Source: Gammaproteobacteria bacterium (lineage in GTDB: Bacteria > Gemmatimonadota > Gemmatimonadetes > Longimicrobiales > Gaopeijiaceae). Taken from it: a DNA stretch of 58,970 nt. Location: assembly GCA_028819075.1 (NCBI GenBank), contig JAPPMM010000010.1:1-58970 (forward strand), in the 5' to 3' direction. Position 1 is the first letter of the stretch. The number at the start of each line of letters is the position of its first letter. Of the stretch, positions 34,609-44,000 are shown piece after piece. The notes under the pieces are model-generated. The model saw only the letters and a list, made by a program, of their open reading frames with translations. It was not told the origin of the DNA and did not search any database. The position numbers and the translations under genes are program-made.

Positions 34609-36096
34609 ATGACGCCTGACGATTCCGCCCGCGCCGCTCCCGCCGAAGACCGGTTGCTCGGGCAGCGGGAAACGCCGACCACCTCCGCGGCCGGGGCCAC
34701 GGGAACGAAGCCCTCGCTCCGCCATGTCGGCGTTCGCGTGCGCCTGTATCCGAACCGGACTCAGGCCGAAGCGATGGAGCAGTGTGCCGAAGCTCTTCGA
34801 AGCCTCTGGAATCTGCTGCTCGCCCACGGCATCCGGCACCATGAGGAGCGCGGCAAGGTCATGACCGCCAAGGAGCGCGAAGTGTTCGCAGGCCAGTGGA
34901 ACCGGGCCACCGGCCGCATCTATCCCAGTAACGCCGTTTACCGGATTGCGCGCGAAGTGGGCGATGCCTACCGGCACTGGCACCTGGGGCTCGAAGCCGG
35001 ACGCAAGGCCGGGCTCCCCGCGTTCAAGAAGCGGGGAAACCCTCCTGGCATCTACATGCACAACGAGGTCCTGCGCTTCGACGGCAGCCGTGTCCGGCTC
35101 CCGAGATTCGGCTGGATGCGGTGGCGGGGCGGGAGCCTGCCTTCCTGCCGGCTGCCTGGGGGCAAGCGCCGCGCGACGCGCGGCCTGCTGTCCGGTCGCG
35201 TCCGGATGGATGCCGGGTGCTGGATGCTGTCGTGCGTTTTCGAGTGCGGGCCGCTTGCCGAGGCGGTGCCCGCTGCGGACGCCGTCGGCGTGGCCCTGGG
35301 CATCAACGACCTGGCAACCATTTGCGACTCGCGCGGGCAAGTCACCGTCGTCCGTTCCGAAAAGTGGCTGGGCCGCGCGGAGAAGCGTCTCAAGCGGCTC
35401 CAGAGGTCCGTTGCGCGATGCAAGCGGGACAGCAATCGACGCGCGAAGGCGAAGCGCAGCATGGCGGTCCTACACCGAAGGGTCCGTCATCAGCGGCTCG
35501 ATGCGATTCACAAGGCCACAACGGCGATCGTCGAGGCCGCCGGGCACATCACGATCGAGGCATTGCCGATCCGCGAGATGATGGGCGATCCGCGCTTGGC
35601 AAAGGCGCTGGCGAACTCCGGCCTGGGCGAGTTCCTTCGCCAGATCCGGTACAAAGCCGAGTGGCACGGCCGGACCGTGACGGAAGTCAGCACCTCGTTT
35701 GCCCGCTCGCAGGTCTGCTCCAGCTGCGGTCACCGGAACGAGGACATGCGCGGACTCGGAAACCGGCCTTTCGCGTGCGCGAAATGTGGCTACAATACAG
35801 GTAGTGCCGTGAATGCGGCGCAGAGCCTCTTGCGGTACGGCGCGAGGTACGCCGGAACCGGGGGCCACGGCCCCGAACGCACGGGGAGACCGCAGTCGCC
35901 GAAGCCTCGGCTTCGGGGCCGGTCGCGGAACCGTGAATCGCGTCGTCCCGGTCGGCGGACGCGAATGCCGGAATCGTCACCGTTACAATCCTCACGGCAG
36001 GGCGCCCCAAAGGATGTCGGAAGCCGGGATCGTCTACCGAAGCCCGACCCAGCCCAGGGGCCTCCGAGACTGGTCGGGTGCCCCACGGAAACCTGA
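34609..36096 (+). CDS. TnpB-like protein with inactivated RuvC site (dTnpB/TldR candidate)
   Basis: 495 aa. VGVRVRLYPNRTQAEAMEQC (40-59) is the TnpB N-terminus, and RFDGSRVRLPRFGWMRWRGG (156-175) the WED/OB region. RuvC-I reads VGVALGINDLAT: the catalytic Asp of VGxDLG is A229. RuvC-II keeps E317 (ITIEALPI). The zinc finger is intact (C370, C373, C390, C393), but the following DRDxNAA motif is GSAVNAA, so the third Asp is A400. Each change could be one base (GAC to GCC). The rest is full length, so loss looks specific. Known nuclease-dead TnpBs (TldRs) act as RNA-guided repressors. Residues past 410 are a low-complexity tail over a structured RNA-like segment. Confidence 0.82.
   Translation: MTPDDSARAAPAEDRLLGQRETPTTSAAGATGTKPSLRHVGVRVRLYPNRTQAEAMEQCAEALRSLWNLLLAHGIRHHEERGKVMTAKEREVFAGQWNRATGRIYPSNAVYRIAREVGDAYRHWHLGLEAGRKAGLPAFKKRGNPPGIYMHNEVLRFDGSRVRLPRFGWMRWRGGSLPSCRLPGGKRRATRGLLSGRVRMDAGCWMLSCVFECGPLAEAVPAADAVGVALGINDLATICDSRGQVTVVRSEKWLGRAEKRLKRLQRSVARCKRDSNRRAKAKRSMAVLHRRVRHQRLDAIHKATTAIVEAAGHITIEALPIREMMGDPRLAKALANSGLGEFLRQIRYKAEWHGRTVTEVSTSFARSQVCSSCGHRNEDMRGLGNRPFACAKCGYNTGSAVNAAQSLLRYGARYAGTGGHGPERTGRPQSPKPRLRGRSRNRESRRPGRRTRMPESSPLQSSRQGAPKDVGSRDRLPKPDPAQGPPRLVGCPTET
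35822..35990 (+). ncRNA. Possible guide-RNA (omega-RNA-like) scaffold of the first TnpB-like gene
   Basis: The 3' end of the gene holds GC-rich hairpins: ccgggggccacggccccg, ccgaagcctcggcttcgg, and CGCGTC...GACGCG around 35940-35965. TnpB guide RNAs are usually encoded in this place. The order ggtacggcg, cgccggaaccgg, hairpin, ccccgaacgc, gagaccg, ccggtc is shared with 50888-51000 behind the second TnpB-like gene. Exact ends and guide are not known. Confidence 0.45.
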
Positions 36097-36270
36097 TGCC
36101 TTCGTCAGAATTCTGTATGCGAGACGCCCCGAAACGCATGGGTAGAGCCCCATAACCGGCTCGGGCGCTCGAACGTTGGGCTGCCGGCGTTTGGCACCGG
36201 TCTTGCCCTAAGACCCCCCACGCGGACGATTTCGCCCGATGAGTCAAACCTCCAAAACGAGGGAGAAACC

Positions 36271-39200
36271 ATGGATCGTTGGAGAAAGTTCACAGTGGCT
36301 GCGCTTGTCGCGGTCCTGACCATCACCGCCTGCGACGAGGGCACTCCACCGCCGGTGGAGCCCCCGCCCCCGCCGACTCCCGTGGGAAGCATCTCCGGGA
36401 CGGTAACAATTGACGGGACGGCTGCCGCCGGCATCACCGCCACCCTTTCCTCCGGTGCGACCACGACGACGGGTTCGGGGGGCAGCTTCGCCTTCTCGGG
36501 CGTCGAAGCCGGGACCTACACGGTCACCATCAGCGGCTTCCCCGAGGATGCGACGTTCGCCCAGGTGACGCAGTCCGCGACCATCGCGAGCGATGGTCAG
36601 AACGTGCAACTCAACTTCGCCGGTGAGTACATCCGCTCCTCGGCGGTGGTCGGCAACGTGGTTGCGGCCGACGCGATGATGAGCGGCGGCGACGGCCAGC
36701 CCGAGACGCTGGCCGGCGTGACCGTCACGCTCGGCGGCGAGCACGCCATGGGCGAGACCGAGGAGACCGCCGAGGACGGCGGCTTCGTGTTCCCCGGACT
36801 CCGCGCCGGCACCTACACGGTCACGATCAGCGATTTCCCGGAGGACGTCTCCTTCGAGACGGTGAGCCTTGAGGTCGAGGTCGAGGTGGGCGGGGTCGGC
36901 AGCGCCGATTTCACGGGCCACTTCATCCGCACTTCCATAATCAGGGGCGAGGTGTCTATCCCGGGCGAGCGTCTCATCAAGGGTGGCGTTACGGTGACGC
37001 TGACCGGCGGCCCGGCCGACGAGGTTTTTGTCCAGGAGACCGACCGCGAGTACGAGTTTGAGGACCTGCGCCCCGGCGATTACACGGTCTCGATCTCCGA
37101 CTTCGACACCCGGGACTATGAGTTTGCGCTGACGTCGCGGGACGTGAGCGTGGATTTGGACGACATCCGGACGATCGACTTCTCCGGTGTCCTGCTCCGC
37201 ACCTCCGGCATCAGTGGCCAGGTGAGCGTCGAGGGCATGGGGCTCGGCGACATCGCGGTGACGCTTTCGGGCGCGGCCGACGACACCACGACCACCGACG
37301 CGAGCGGCCAATACCTCTTCCCGGGTCTGGCGGCGGGCGACTACACGGTCACGATCGCGGTCGACGACCCCGCCTACGTGTTCGAGTCGATGAGCCAGGA
37401 CAGGAAGGTCGGCGACGACGATGCGCAGATCGTGAACTTCACGGGCGCGCATGCGCGCACCGCGAGCATTGGCGGTCAGCTGTTCCTCGACGAGCTGGAC
37501 AAGAACGACATGAGGGATGCGGGCGAGCACCCGTTGCCGGCAGCCGGTGTTCCGGTGGTGCTGGTGGGCCTGGGGGGCGTCAACGAGCAGCAAACGACCG
37601 CCACCAATGACACCGGCGCGTTCTCCTTCCCCCGCCTGCGCTCCGGCTCCTACCAGTTGGCCGTGCTGACCGACGACCCCAGGGTTGTAGCCGCGCTCGC
37701 GGCCAACGACGTCAGGTACGGCGGACCGGGGACGGGCTACACCCTCGACCTCGGAGTCGGCGAGAGCAAGTCGCAGGCCGTTCCGTTCGACATCACGCAC
37801 ACGACGGTCAACTTCACGGTGTCGCTGAGGAGCGGCGACGACATGGGCGACCCGCTTCCCGGCGCCTCCGTCACGCTCTACGGTGCGAACGGCGCCAACG
37901 TGGGCAGCGACAGGACTGGCGACGACGGCTCGGTGTCGATCAAGGTCGCGCGCAACATGACCAGCGGGAACATGGTCAACGCGAGCGTCTCCGCCGCCGA
38001 CTACAAGTCCGACCCGGACGCTAGGACGGCCGTCTCCTGGGATCCGCAGTCGTTTACGACCGAGGGCTCCAACGAAAACGACATCGTCAACCTGAACGTC
38101 AACGTGAACGTCAGCGGCGCCACGGTCTCGACCGACTACGGCGGCGGCGAAGCGCTCGGCGGCTGGGCGATCAGCGTCATGATGGGCGATGCCCCGGTCG
38201 CGGGCGCGCCGACGGCGCTGGATGCCGACGGCAGCGTGCCGTTCACGACAACCGTTGAGTCGGTCCCGGCAAGCTTCACGTTCACGGTCGCCGACGACCA
38301 GGACGACGATCTGGACGGCGGCGAGATGTACGAGGCGTCCGGCGGCGGGTACACGCACACCGGCCTCAAGGTGGCTGGCGCCATGGACGCCGACCCGATC
38401 GTGGTGAGCTACACGACGCAGACGCTGAAGGTCTACGTGCACCACGAGCGCGACCAGGTCCGCGGCTTCACGGGCAACGTCCTGGGCGGCGACATCAGGG
38501 CGTCGCTGGTCGATCTCGAGGTCCGGCAGGCGAGCGGGAGCGGCGGCAGGTTCACAAGCCCGATCTCGAACGACGATTGGGATGCCAGGGCGAACTCGAG
38601 CGGCGGCAGGGGCGTACACACCTTCTCCCACCTGCCGGCGGACATGGACATCGTCGTCCGGGCGAGCGCCGCGGACGGCTACATGCTGCTGGACAAGCCG
38701 GAACTCGACGCCTACCGCAACATGGACGAGAACGGCGTGATGGGCGGTGCGTTCGGCGCGATGGGCGGCTGGGGGCACACGGTGACGCTCTGCCCGCTGA
38801 CCGAGACCGAGCCCACCGGCCAGGACTTCGGCAAGTGCGGCTCGTTCGCCGTCGTCAGCACGTACGATGTGACCGCGAACGTGTCGAAGATGAGAGTCAG
38901 GAAGTCGGGCGCCGGGTTCAATTCGGCCGACCCCAGCAGCACGTATCAATCGGGGATCACGGTCAGCCTGTCACCGGTCGAGGGCAAGAATCTCGCGGGT
39001 GTCGGACGGGAGTTTACCACCGCGTCGAGCAACGACCCGACGACGGCACACGACGAGCGCAGCTTCCACGACTTCGGTACCATGGCGTCTGGAGCCTACG
39101 AGCTCGGTATTCCGGATGGATGGATGGCCATGGTGGGCGACGCGGAGGCGGCCGGCGCGCTCAGCCCCCTTGCAGACGACGCCCGCATCGAGGTCACACC

Positions 39201-41007
39201 GTCGACCGCCACCCTCTTCGGCTTCGTTCGGAACACGCTCGGCGTCGGCCTTGAGGGCGTGACCGTGACCGTGAACGGTCAGACGGCCACGACCGACGAC
39301 CTGGGCCGCTACATCGTGTCCGGCATCAGTGCCGTGCGGCGCCAGCTCTTCGTGAATACGGAGAGGGCGGGATTCCCGGCGGCCAAGGCGGACTCCACCA
39401 ACAACGCAAAAACCTTCGTCCCCACGTTCGAAGCGAACACGGCGAAGAGATTCGACTTCCAGCTCAGCGGCGCGAACAACACCGTCGCGATCACCGGCAC
39501 GGTCACGCAAAGCGGCACCGGCGCAGGGATCAAGGGCGTGGAGATCAAGGTGGACAACAAGGCCCCGCTCAACGCTGGATCAGGGCAGGGATCAGGGAAG
39601 GTCACGACGGATGACGACGGCAACTACACCGCGATCGTCGAAATCCAGCCAAACGATGACCCGCTCGTTGACGTGACTCCGACGAAGGACGGCTATCACT
39701 TCATACCCGCCAGCCGCCAGGCCGCCGCCATCTCCGGCGGGAGCTCGGGCATCGATTTCACAGGCTACGCGGCCACCGAGATTGTTGGCCTGGTGACCGC
39801 TCCGGGAGGCGGCAGGCCCCGCGCCGAGGTTACGGTCACGGCATACGACGATGCGGCCAAGACGGATACCCTGTATTCCGTGACAACCACGGAGACCGGG
39901 ACGTTCAGCGTCTTCGTGCCGACCCTTAGCGGCACCGTCTACCTCGACGCCCAGCCTCGGGAGACCACCAGGGCTGATCTGAACGATCCTGATGAGGGGG
40001 CTAACGCGCATAACTCGCGGATGTATGATTGGTTCGATCCGCCGGCAAACAGACCGAACGGTTCGATCGCCGTCATCCCCGGTCAGGTGTTGCAGTTCGG
40101 CACGTTCAGCGGACATAGCGTCCAGCCCCGGATCACGGGCGTCACGCGGGGCGAGCTAGAGGACATCGTTGAACTCACCACGACGACCCCCGCCATCGTA
40201 CCGGACATCGACACCCGTGGTTTCGCTCTCGTCAGGGGAGAAACCACGAACACCTTCGTGGTGAAGTGGGAGTACGACACCAGAAATGCTGCTGACGCCG
40301 GCACCCCGACCTCGTACTCCGTCGCAGATGATGCTGCCATCACCGTGGGCGGAACCGTTGGGACCCCCACCCTCGCGACCACGCCGCCCTCGGCCGACCG
40401 GGCTCAAGAACGGACCGGCGTGGCCGACGGTACCACCGTTACGCACAAGCGGACGACTACGGTCACTATCCCTGCCACCGCCTTGGGCAACTACGGCAAG
40501 AGAGACATCACGGTCAGCGTCGTAGCGGTAGCGACAGACGAAACAGCCACCGCCGCTCCAGTCGCCAGTGCCAAAATGGAGCTTGCCGCTGTGGCGTCGG
40601 GTGCCAGGGACGTCAAGCCTAAGGTCGCGATCGCGGGGGATGTCGGCACCGGACAGGCGTACAACCTCACGGTTACCTGGGAAGGAGACGGTAGCCCGGG
40701 GTTGGAGCACCGTATCCTCCTGAGTGTCGATGGGCGATGGCTCGTCTTTGGCACCCCAGGGCTTGAGGCACCCGACCTAACGAGGGCCACGACAGATAGT
40801 GACAGGTTCACATTTGGCTGGGGCAGGTGGAGTTCGGCAGCGGTCAACCTCGCCAGCGCTACCGACGACGCAGTTTGGGTGGACGAGGACGGAATGAGCG
40901 CCGCAGTCGCCCGAGATGACTTGGTGGCGGTGGCCCACGTTCGCGTCGATACCAGGGTGACCGGCGCAGCATGGACGAAGGGCACCCCGGCGGCCGTTAG
41001 TCGATAG
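36271..41007 (+). CDS. Giant lipoprotein with repeated carboxypeptidase-regulatory-like domains
   Basis: 1578 aa; GAGGGAGAAACC precedes ATG. A lipoprotein signal (MDRWRKFTVAALVAVLTITAC) is followed by a Pro-rich spacer (TPPPVEPPPPPTPVG). Residues 40-500 are four to five tandem beta-sandwich repeats with the pattern GSISGTVTIDGTAAAGITAT, FSGVEAGTYTVTISGFPED and IDFSGVLLRTSGISGQVSVE; further prealbumin-like and SdrB-like units continue to about 1200 (LFGFVRNTLGVGLEGVTVTV). The last 250 residues are different. It is likely a surface adhesin or stalk. It is preceded by the TnpB-like gene and followed by a strong hairpin. Confidence 0.8.
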   Translation: MDRWRKFTVAALVAVLTITACDEGTPPPVEPPPPPTPVGSISGTVTIDGTAAAGITATLSSGATTTTGSGGSFAFSGVEAGTYTVTISGFPEDATFAQVTQSATIASDGQNVQLNFAGEYIRSSAVVGNVVAADAMMSGGDGQPETLAGVTVTLGGEHAMGETEETAEDGGFVFPGLRAGTYTVTISDFPEDVSFETVSLEVEVEVGGVGSADFTGHFIRTSIIRGEVSIPGERLIKGGVTVTLTGGPADEVFVQETDREYEFEDLRPGDYTVSISDFDTRDYEFALTSRDVSVDLDDIRTIDFSGVLLRTSGISGQVSVEGMGLGDIAVTLSGAADDTTTTDASGQYLFPGLAAGDYTVTIAVDDPAYVFESMSQDRKVGDDDAQIVNFTGAHARTASIGGQLFLDELDKNDMRDAGEHPLPAAGVPVVLVGLGGVNEQQTTATNDTGAFSFPRLRSGSYQLAVLTDDPRVVAALAANDVRYGGPGTGYTLDLGVGESKSQAVPFDITHTTVNFTVSLRSGDDMGDPLPGASVTLYGANGANVGSDRTGDDGSVSIKVARNMTSGNMVNASVSAADYKSDPDARTAVSWDPQSFTTEGSNENDIVNLNVNVNVSGATVSTDYGGGEALGGWAISVMMGDAPVAGAPTALDADGSVPFTTTVESVPASFTFTVADDQDDDLDGGEMYEASGGGYTHTGLKVAGAMDADPIVVSYTTQTLKVYVHHERDQVRGFTGNVLGGDIRASLVDLEVRQASGSGGRFTSPISNDDWDARANSSGGRGVHTFSHLPADMDIVVRASAADGYMLLDKPELDAYRNMDENGVMGGAFGAMGGWGHTVTLCPLTETEPTGQDFGKCGSFAVVSTYDVTANVSKMRVRKSGAGFNSADPSSTYQSGITVSLSPVEGKNLAGVGREFTTASSNDPTTAHDERSFHDFGTMASGAYELGIPDGWMAMVGDAEAAGALSPLADDARIEVTPSTATLFGFVRNTLGVGLEGVTVTVNGQTATTDDLGRYIVSGISAVRRQLFVNTERAGFPAAKADSTNNAKTFVPTFEANTAKRFDFQLSGANNTVAITGTVTQSGTGAGIKGVEIKVDNKAPLNAGSGQGSGKVTTDDDGNYTAIVEIQPNDDPLVDVTPTKDGYHFIPASRQAAAISGGSSGIDFTGYAATEIVGLVTAPGGGRPRAEVTVTAYDDAAKTDTLYSVTTTETGTFSVFVPTLSGTVYLDAQPRETTRADLNDPDEGANAHNSRMYDWFDPPANRPNGSIAVIPGQVLQFGTFSGHSVQPRITGVTRGELEDIVELTTTTPAIVPDIDTRGFALVRGETTNTFVVKWEYDTRNAADAGTPTSYSVADDAAITVGGTVGTPTLATTPPSADRAQERTGVADGTTVTHKRTTTVTIPATALGNYGKRDITVSVVAVATDETATAAPVASAKMELAAVASGARDVKPKVAIAGDVGTGQAYNLTVTWEGDGSPGLEHRILLSVDGRWLVFGTPGLEAPDLTRATTDSDRFTFGWGRWSSAAVNLASATDDAVWVDEDGMSAAVARDDLVAVAHVRVDTRVTGAAWTKGTPAAVSR

Positions 41008-41052
41008 CTAACCAACCCTCCAACCCCATCGGCCTGACCGATGGCAGCAGCA

Positions 41053-41082
41053 CCCCCCCGTCCGGTTCGCCGGGTGGGGGGG
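41053..41082 (+). terminator. GC-rich TTCG hairpin after the giant lipoprotein gene
   Basis: Seven C, G, T, CCGG / TTCG / CCGG, G, T, seven G: a 13-pair stem (two G-T pairs) with a TTCG loop. It lies 46 bases after the stop and 17 bases before the next ATG. There is only a weak T run (ttgctccg). Its core CCGGTTCGCCGG recurs at 49337-49348. Confidence 0.65.
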
Positions 41083-41099
41083 TTGCTCCGTATTCAGCA

Positions 41100-44000
41100 A
41101 TGGCGACAACAACCTGGCCCCGGGCGGTCCACCGAGCGAAACCCCGGGCCGCGGGCGACGGCGCCCCGAACGACCGCACACGGATTCGCGTCCCGTGGTT
41201 AGCGATCTGCGCGGCCGCGGCGTGGGCGTCGGCGTGCGGCGACGACGCCACGCGCCCTCCGCCCGAGACGCTTCGCGCGGCCAGCGTGACGGTCACGCCC
41301 GCGGTCGCGGCGCTCACGGCGCCGGACGCGACCGTGCAGTTGAACGCGCGCGTGCTCGACGGCAACGGGCGGGCGATGTCCCAGGTGGCGGTGATCTGGA
41401 CGAGCGTGCGCCCCGAGGTCGCGACGGTCGGCGCGTCGGGGCTGGTGGCGGCGACCGGCAACGGGACGACCACGGTCACGGCGACGGTCGGCGCGGCCGC
41501 GGGTACGGCAACGGTGACGGTGGCGGTGGAGCATGGGGACCGGGCGGCGCTGGCCGCGCTGCACGCGGCGACGGACGGACCGAACTGGGCCGACGACGAG
41601 AACTGGCTGGGCGACGGACCGCTGGGCGAGTGGCGCGGGGTGGAGACGGACGCGTTCGGCCAGGTCGTCCGCCTGGACCTCGGCGGCCACCAGGACGGGG
41701 AGACCGGAGAGTGGGTGTCGCACGGCCTGCGGGGCCCGATCCCGCGCGAGCTCGGGCGTCTCGCGGGCTTGACGTCGCTGAACCTGCGTGCCAACGCGCT
41801 GTCGGGTCCGATCCCTCCGGAGCTGGGGAATCTCGACGACCTCGAAGAGCTGTGGCTCGACGGCAACCGGCTCCAGGGTCCGATCCCTCTGGAACTGGGG
41901 CGTCTCGCGGGCCTGACATCGCTGAGCCTGAGCGGGAACGCGCTCGACGGTCCGGTTCCTCCGGAGTTGGGCGCCCTCGCCGGTCTGGAGGGGCTGTGGC
42001 TCGACGGCAACCGGCTCGAAGGTCCGATCCCACCGGAGCTGGGGAGCCTCGCGCACCTGAGGGGGCTTTCGCTGAGCGGGAACGCGCTCGACGGTCCGGT
42101 CCCCGCGGAGCTGGGCGGTCTCAGGCGCCTGGAGTTCCTGCACCTCGACGGCAACGCACTGACGGGCGCGCTCCCGCGGAGCCTCGTGCGGATCGGCGGG
42201 CTGGTGCGCCTCCGTTTCGAGCGGAACGACGGTCTCTGCGCGCCGGGCACCGCCGAGTTCACGGCCTGGCTGGACGGGATCGGGGAACTCGGGGGAGGCC
42301 CGTTCTGCAACGAGGCGGACCGGGCGGCGCTGGCCGCGCTGCACGCGGCGGCGGGCGGCGAGGCCTGGGCCGACTCGGAGGGCTGGCTGCACGGCGCGGC
42401 GCTCGCGGGGTGGCACGGGGTCGAGACCGACTCCCTGGGCCGCGTCGCGACCCTCGACCTGGCCGGCAACGGGCTCGCGGGGCGGCTACCGGCAGGTCTG
42501 GGCGACCTGGCGGCGCTGACGGCGCTGCGCGTCGGCGACAACGCGCTGTCCGGACGGTTGCCGCGCACCCTGCTCGATCTGCCGCTGGGCGAGCTGGACT
42601 ACGCCGGCACGGAATTGTGCGCCCCGGCGGACGAGGCGTTCCGGGTGTGGCTGGACGCCATCGCCGTGGTGCGGCGCACCGGGGCGGAGTGCGCGCCCGC
42701 CACGGACCGGGAAATCCTCGAGATGCTCCACGACGCGACGGGCGGGCGCGACTGGATCGACTCGCGGAACTGGCTCACCGAGACTCCGCTCGGCGAGTGG
42801 CGCGGGGTCGAAGTGGACGACCAGGGGCGGGTTGTCGAACTGCGGCTTTGGGACAACGGGCTGGCGGGTCGGCTGCCGCCCGAGCTCGGCGATCTGACGC
42901 ACCTGGAATACCTGCAGTTCAGCGACAACGGCCTCACGGGTGCCATCCCGCCGGAGTTCGCCGGCCTGTCCGGCCTCACACACCTGGCGCTCGACGGCAA
43001 CGCGCTCTCCGGACCGATTCCGCCGGAGCTTGGCGACCTCCCGGCCCTGGAGGAACTGCGGGTCGAGAACAACGATCTGTCGGGCCTGCTGCCATCCGAA
43101 CTCGGTGGCCTCGCAAGCCTGCGCGGGTTGGGGCTCACGGACAACCCCCGGCTGGCGGGGCCATTGCCCACCGAACTGACGTCGCTCGGCCGGCTCGAGC
43201 GGCTCCTGGCCGGAGGCACGGCGTTGTGCGCGCCCGCGGACCCCGCCTTCGCAGCGTGGCTCGATGGGGTCCACACGCGCCGCGTCGCGCCCTGCGCCGA
43301 ACGGGAGGCGCCGGCAGCGTACCTGGTGCAGGCGGTGCAGTCGCGCGCGTTTCCGGTCCCGCTGGTCGCGGGCGCGCGGGCGCTGCTGCGCGTGTTCCCG
43401 ACGGCGGCGCGGGCCGCGGGCGCCGGCGTTCCGGCGGTTCGGGCCCGGTTCTTCGTCGACGGCCGGGAGACACACGTGGAGTACGTTCCGGGCAAAACCG
43501 TAGCGATCCCGGAACGGGTCGACGAGGGCTCGCTCGCCACGTCGGCCAGCGCCGAGATCCCGGGGAGCGTGGTGAGGCCCGGTCTCGAGATGGTCGTCGA
43601 GGTCGACCCGGACGAGACGCTCGATCCCGCGCTGGGCGTCGCGCGGCGGATCCCCGCGACCGGGCGGCTGGCGGTCGACGTGCGGGCCCTGCCGCCGCTC
43701 GAGCTGACGGTCGTTCCGTTCCTGTGGGCGCAGGCGCCGGACTCCTCGATCCTGGACACGGTCCGGGAGATGGCGGCGGACCCGGAGGCCGACGCGCTCC
43801 TCGCGGACGTGCGCGCGCTTCTCCCGGTGGGCGCGCTCGAGGTGACGGCGCACGAGCCCGTGCTGAGCTCGAGCAACGACGCTCGCCGCCTGATGGAGGA
43901 GACGGAGGCGATCCGCGCGCTGGAGGGCGGGGGCGGCCACTACCTGGGCACGATGGCGGGCCCGGTGACGGGGCCTTCCGGGACGGCGTTCCTTCCCGGC

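Noticed and set aside
36244-38949. 901-aa open frame antisense to the giant lipoprotein gene
   Set aside because: It is a shadow of the real gene caused by high GC at third codon positions; it has no start signal or domain.
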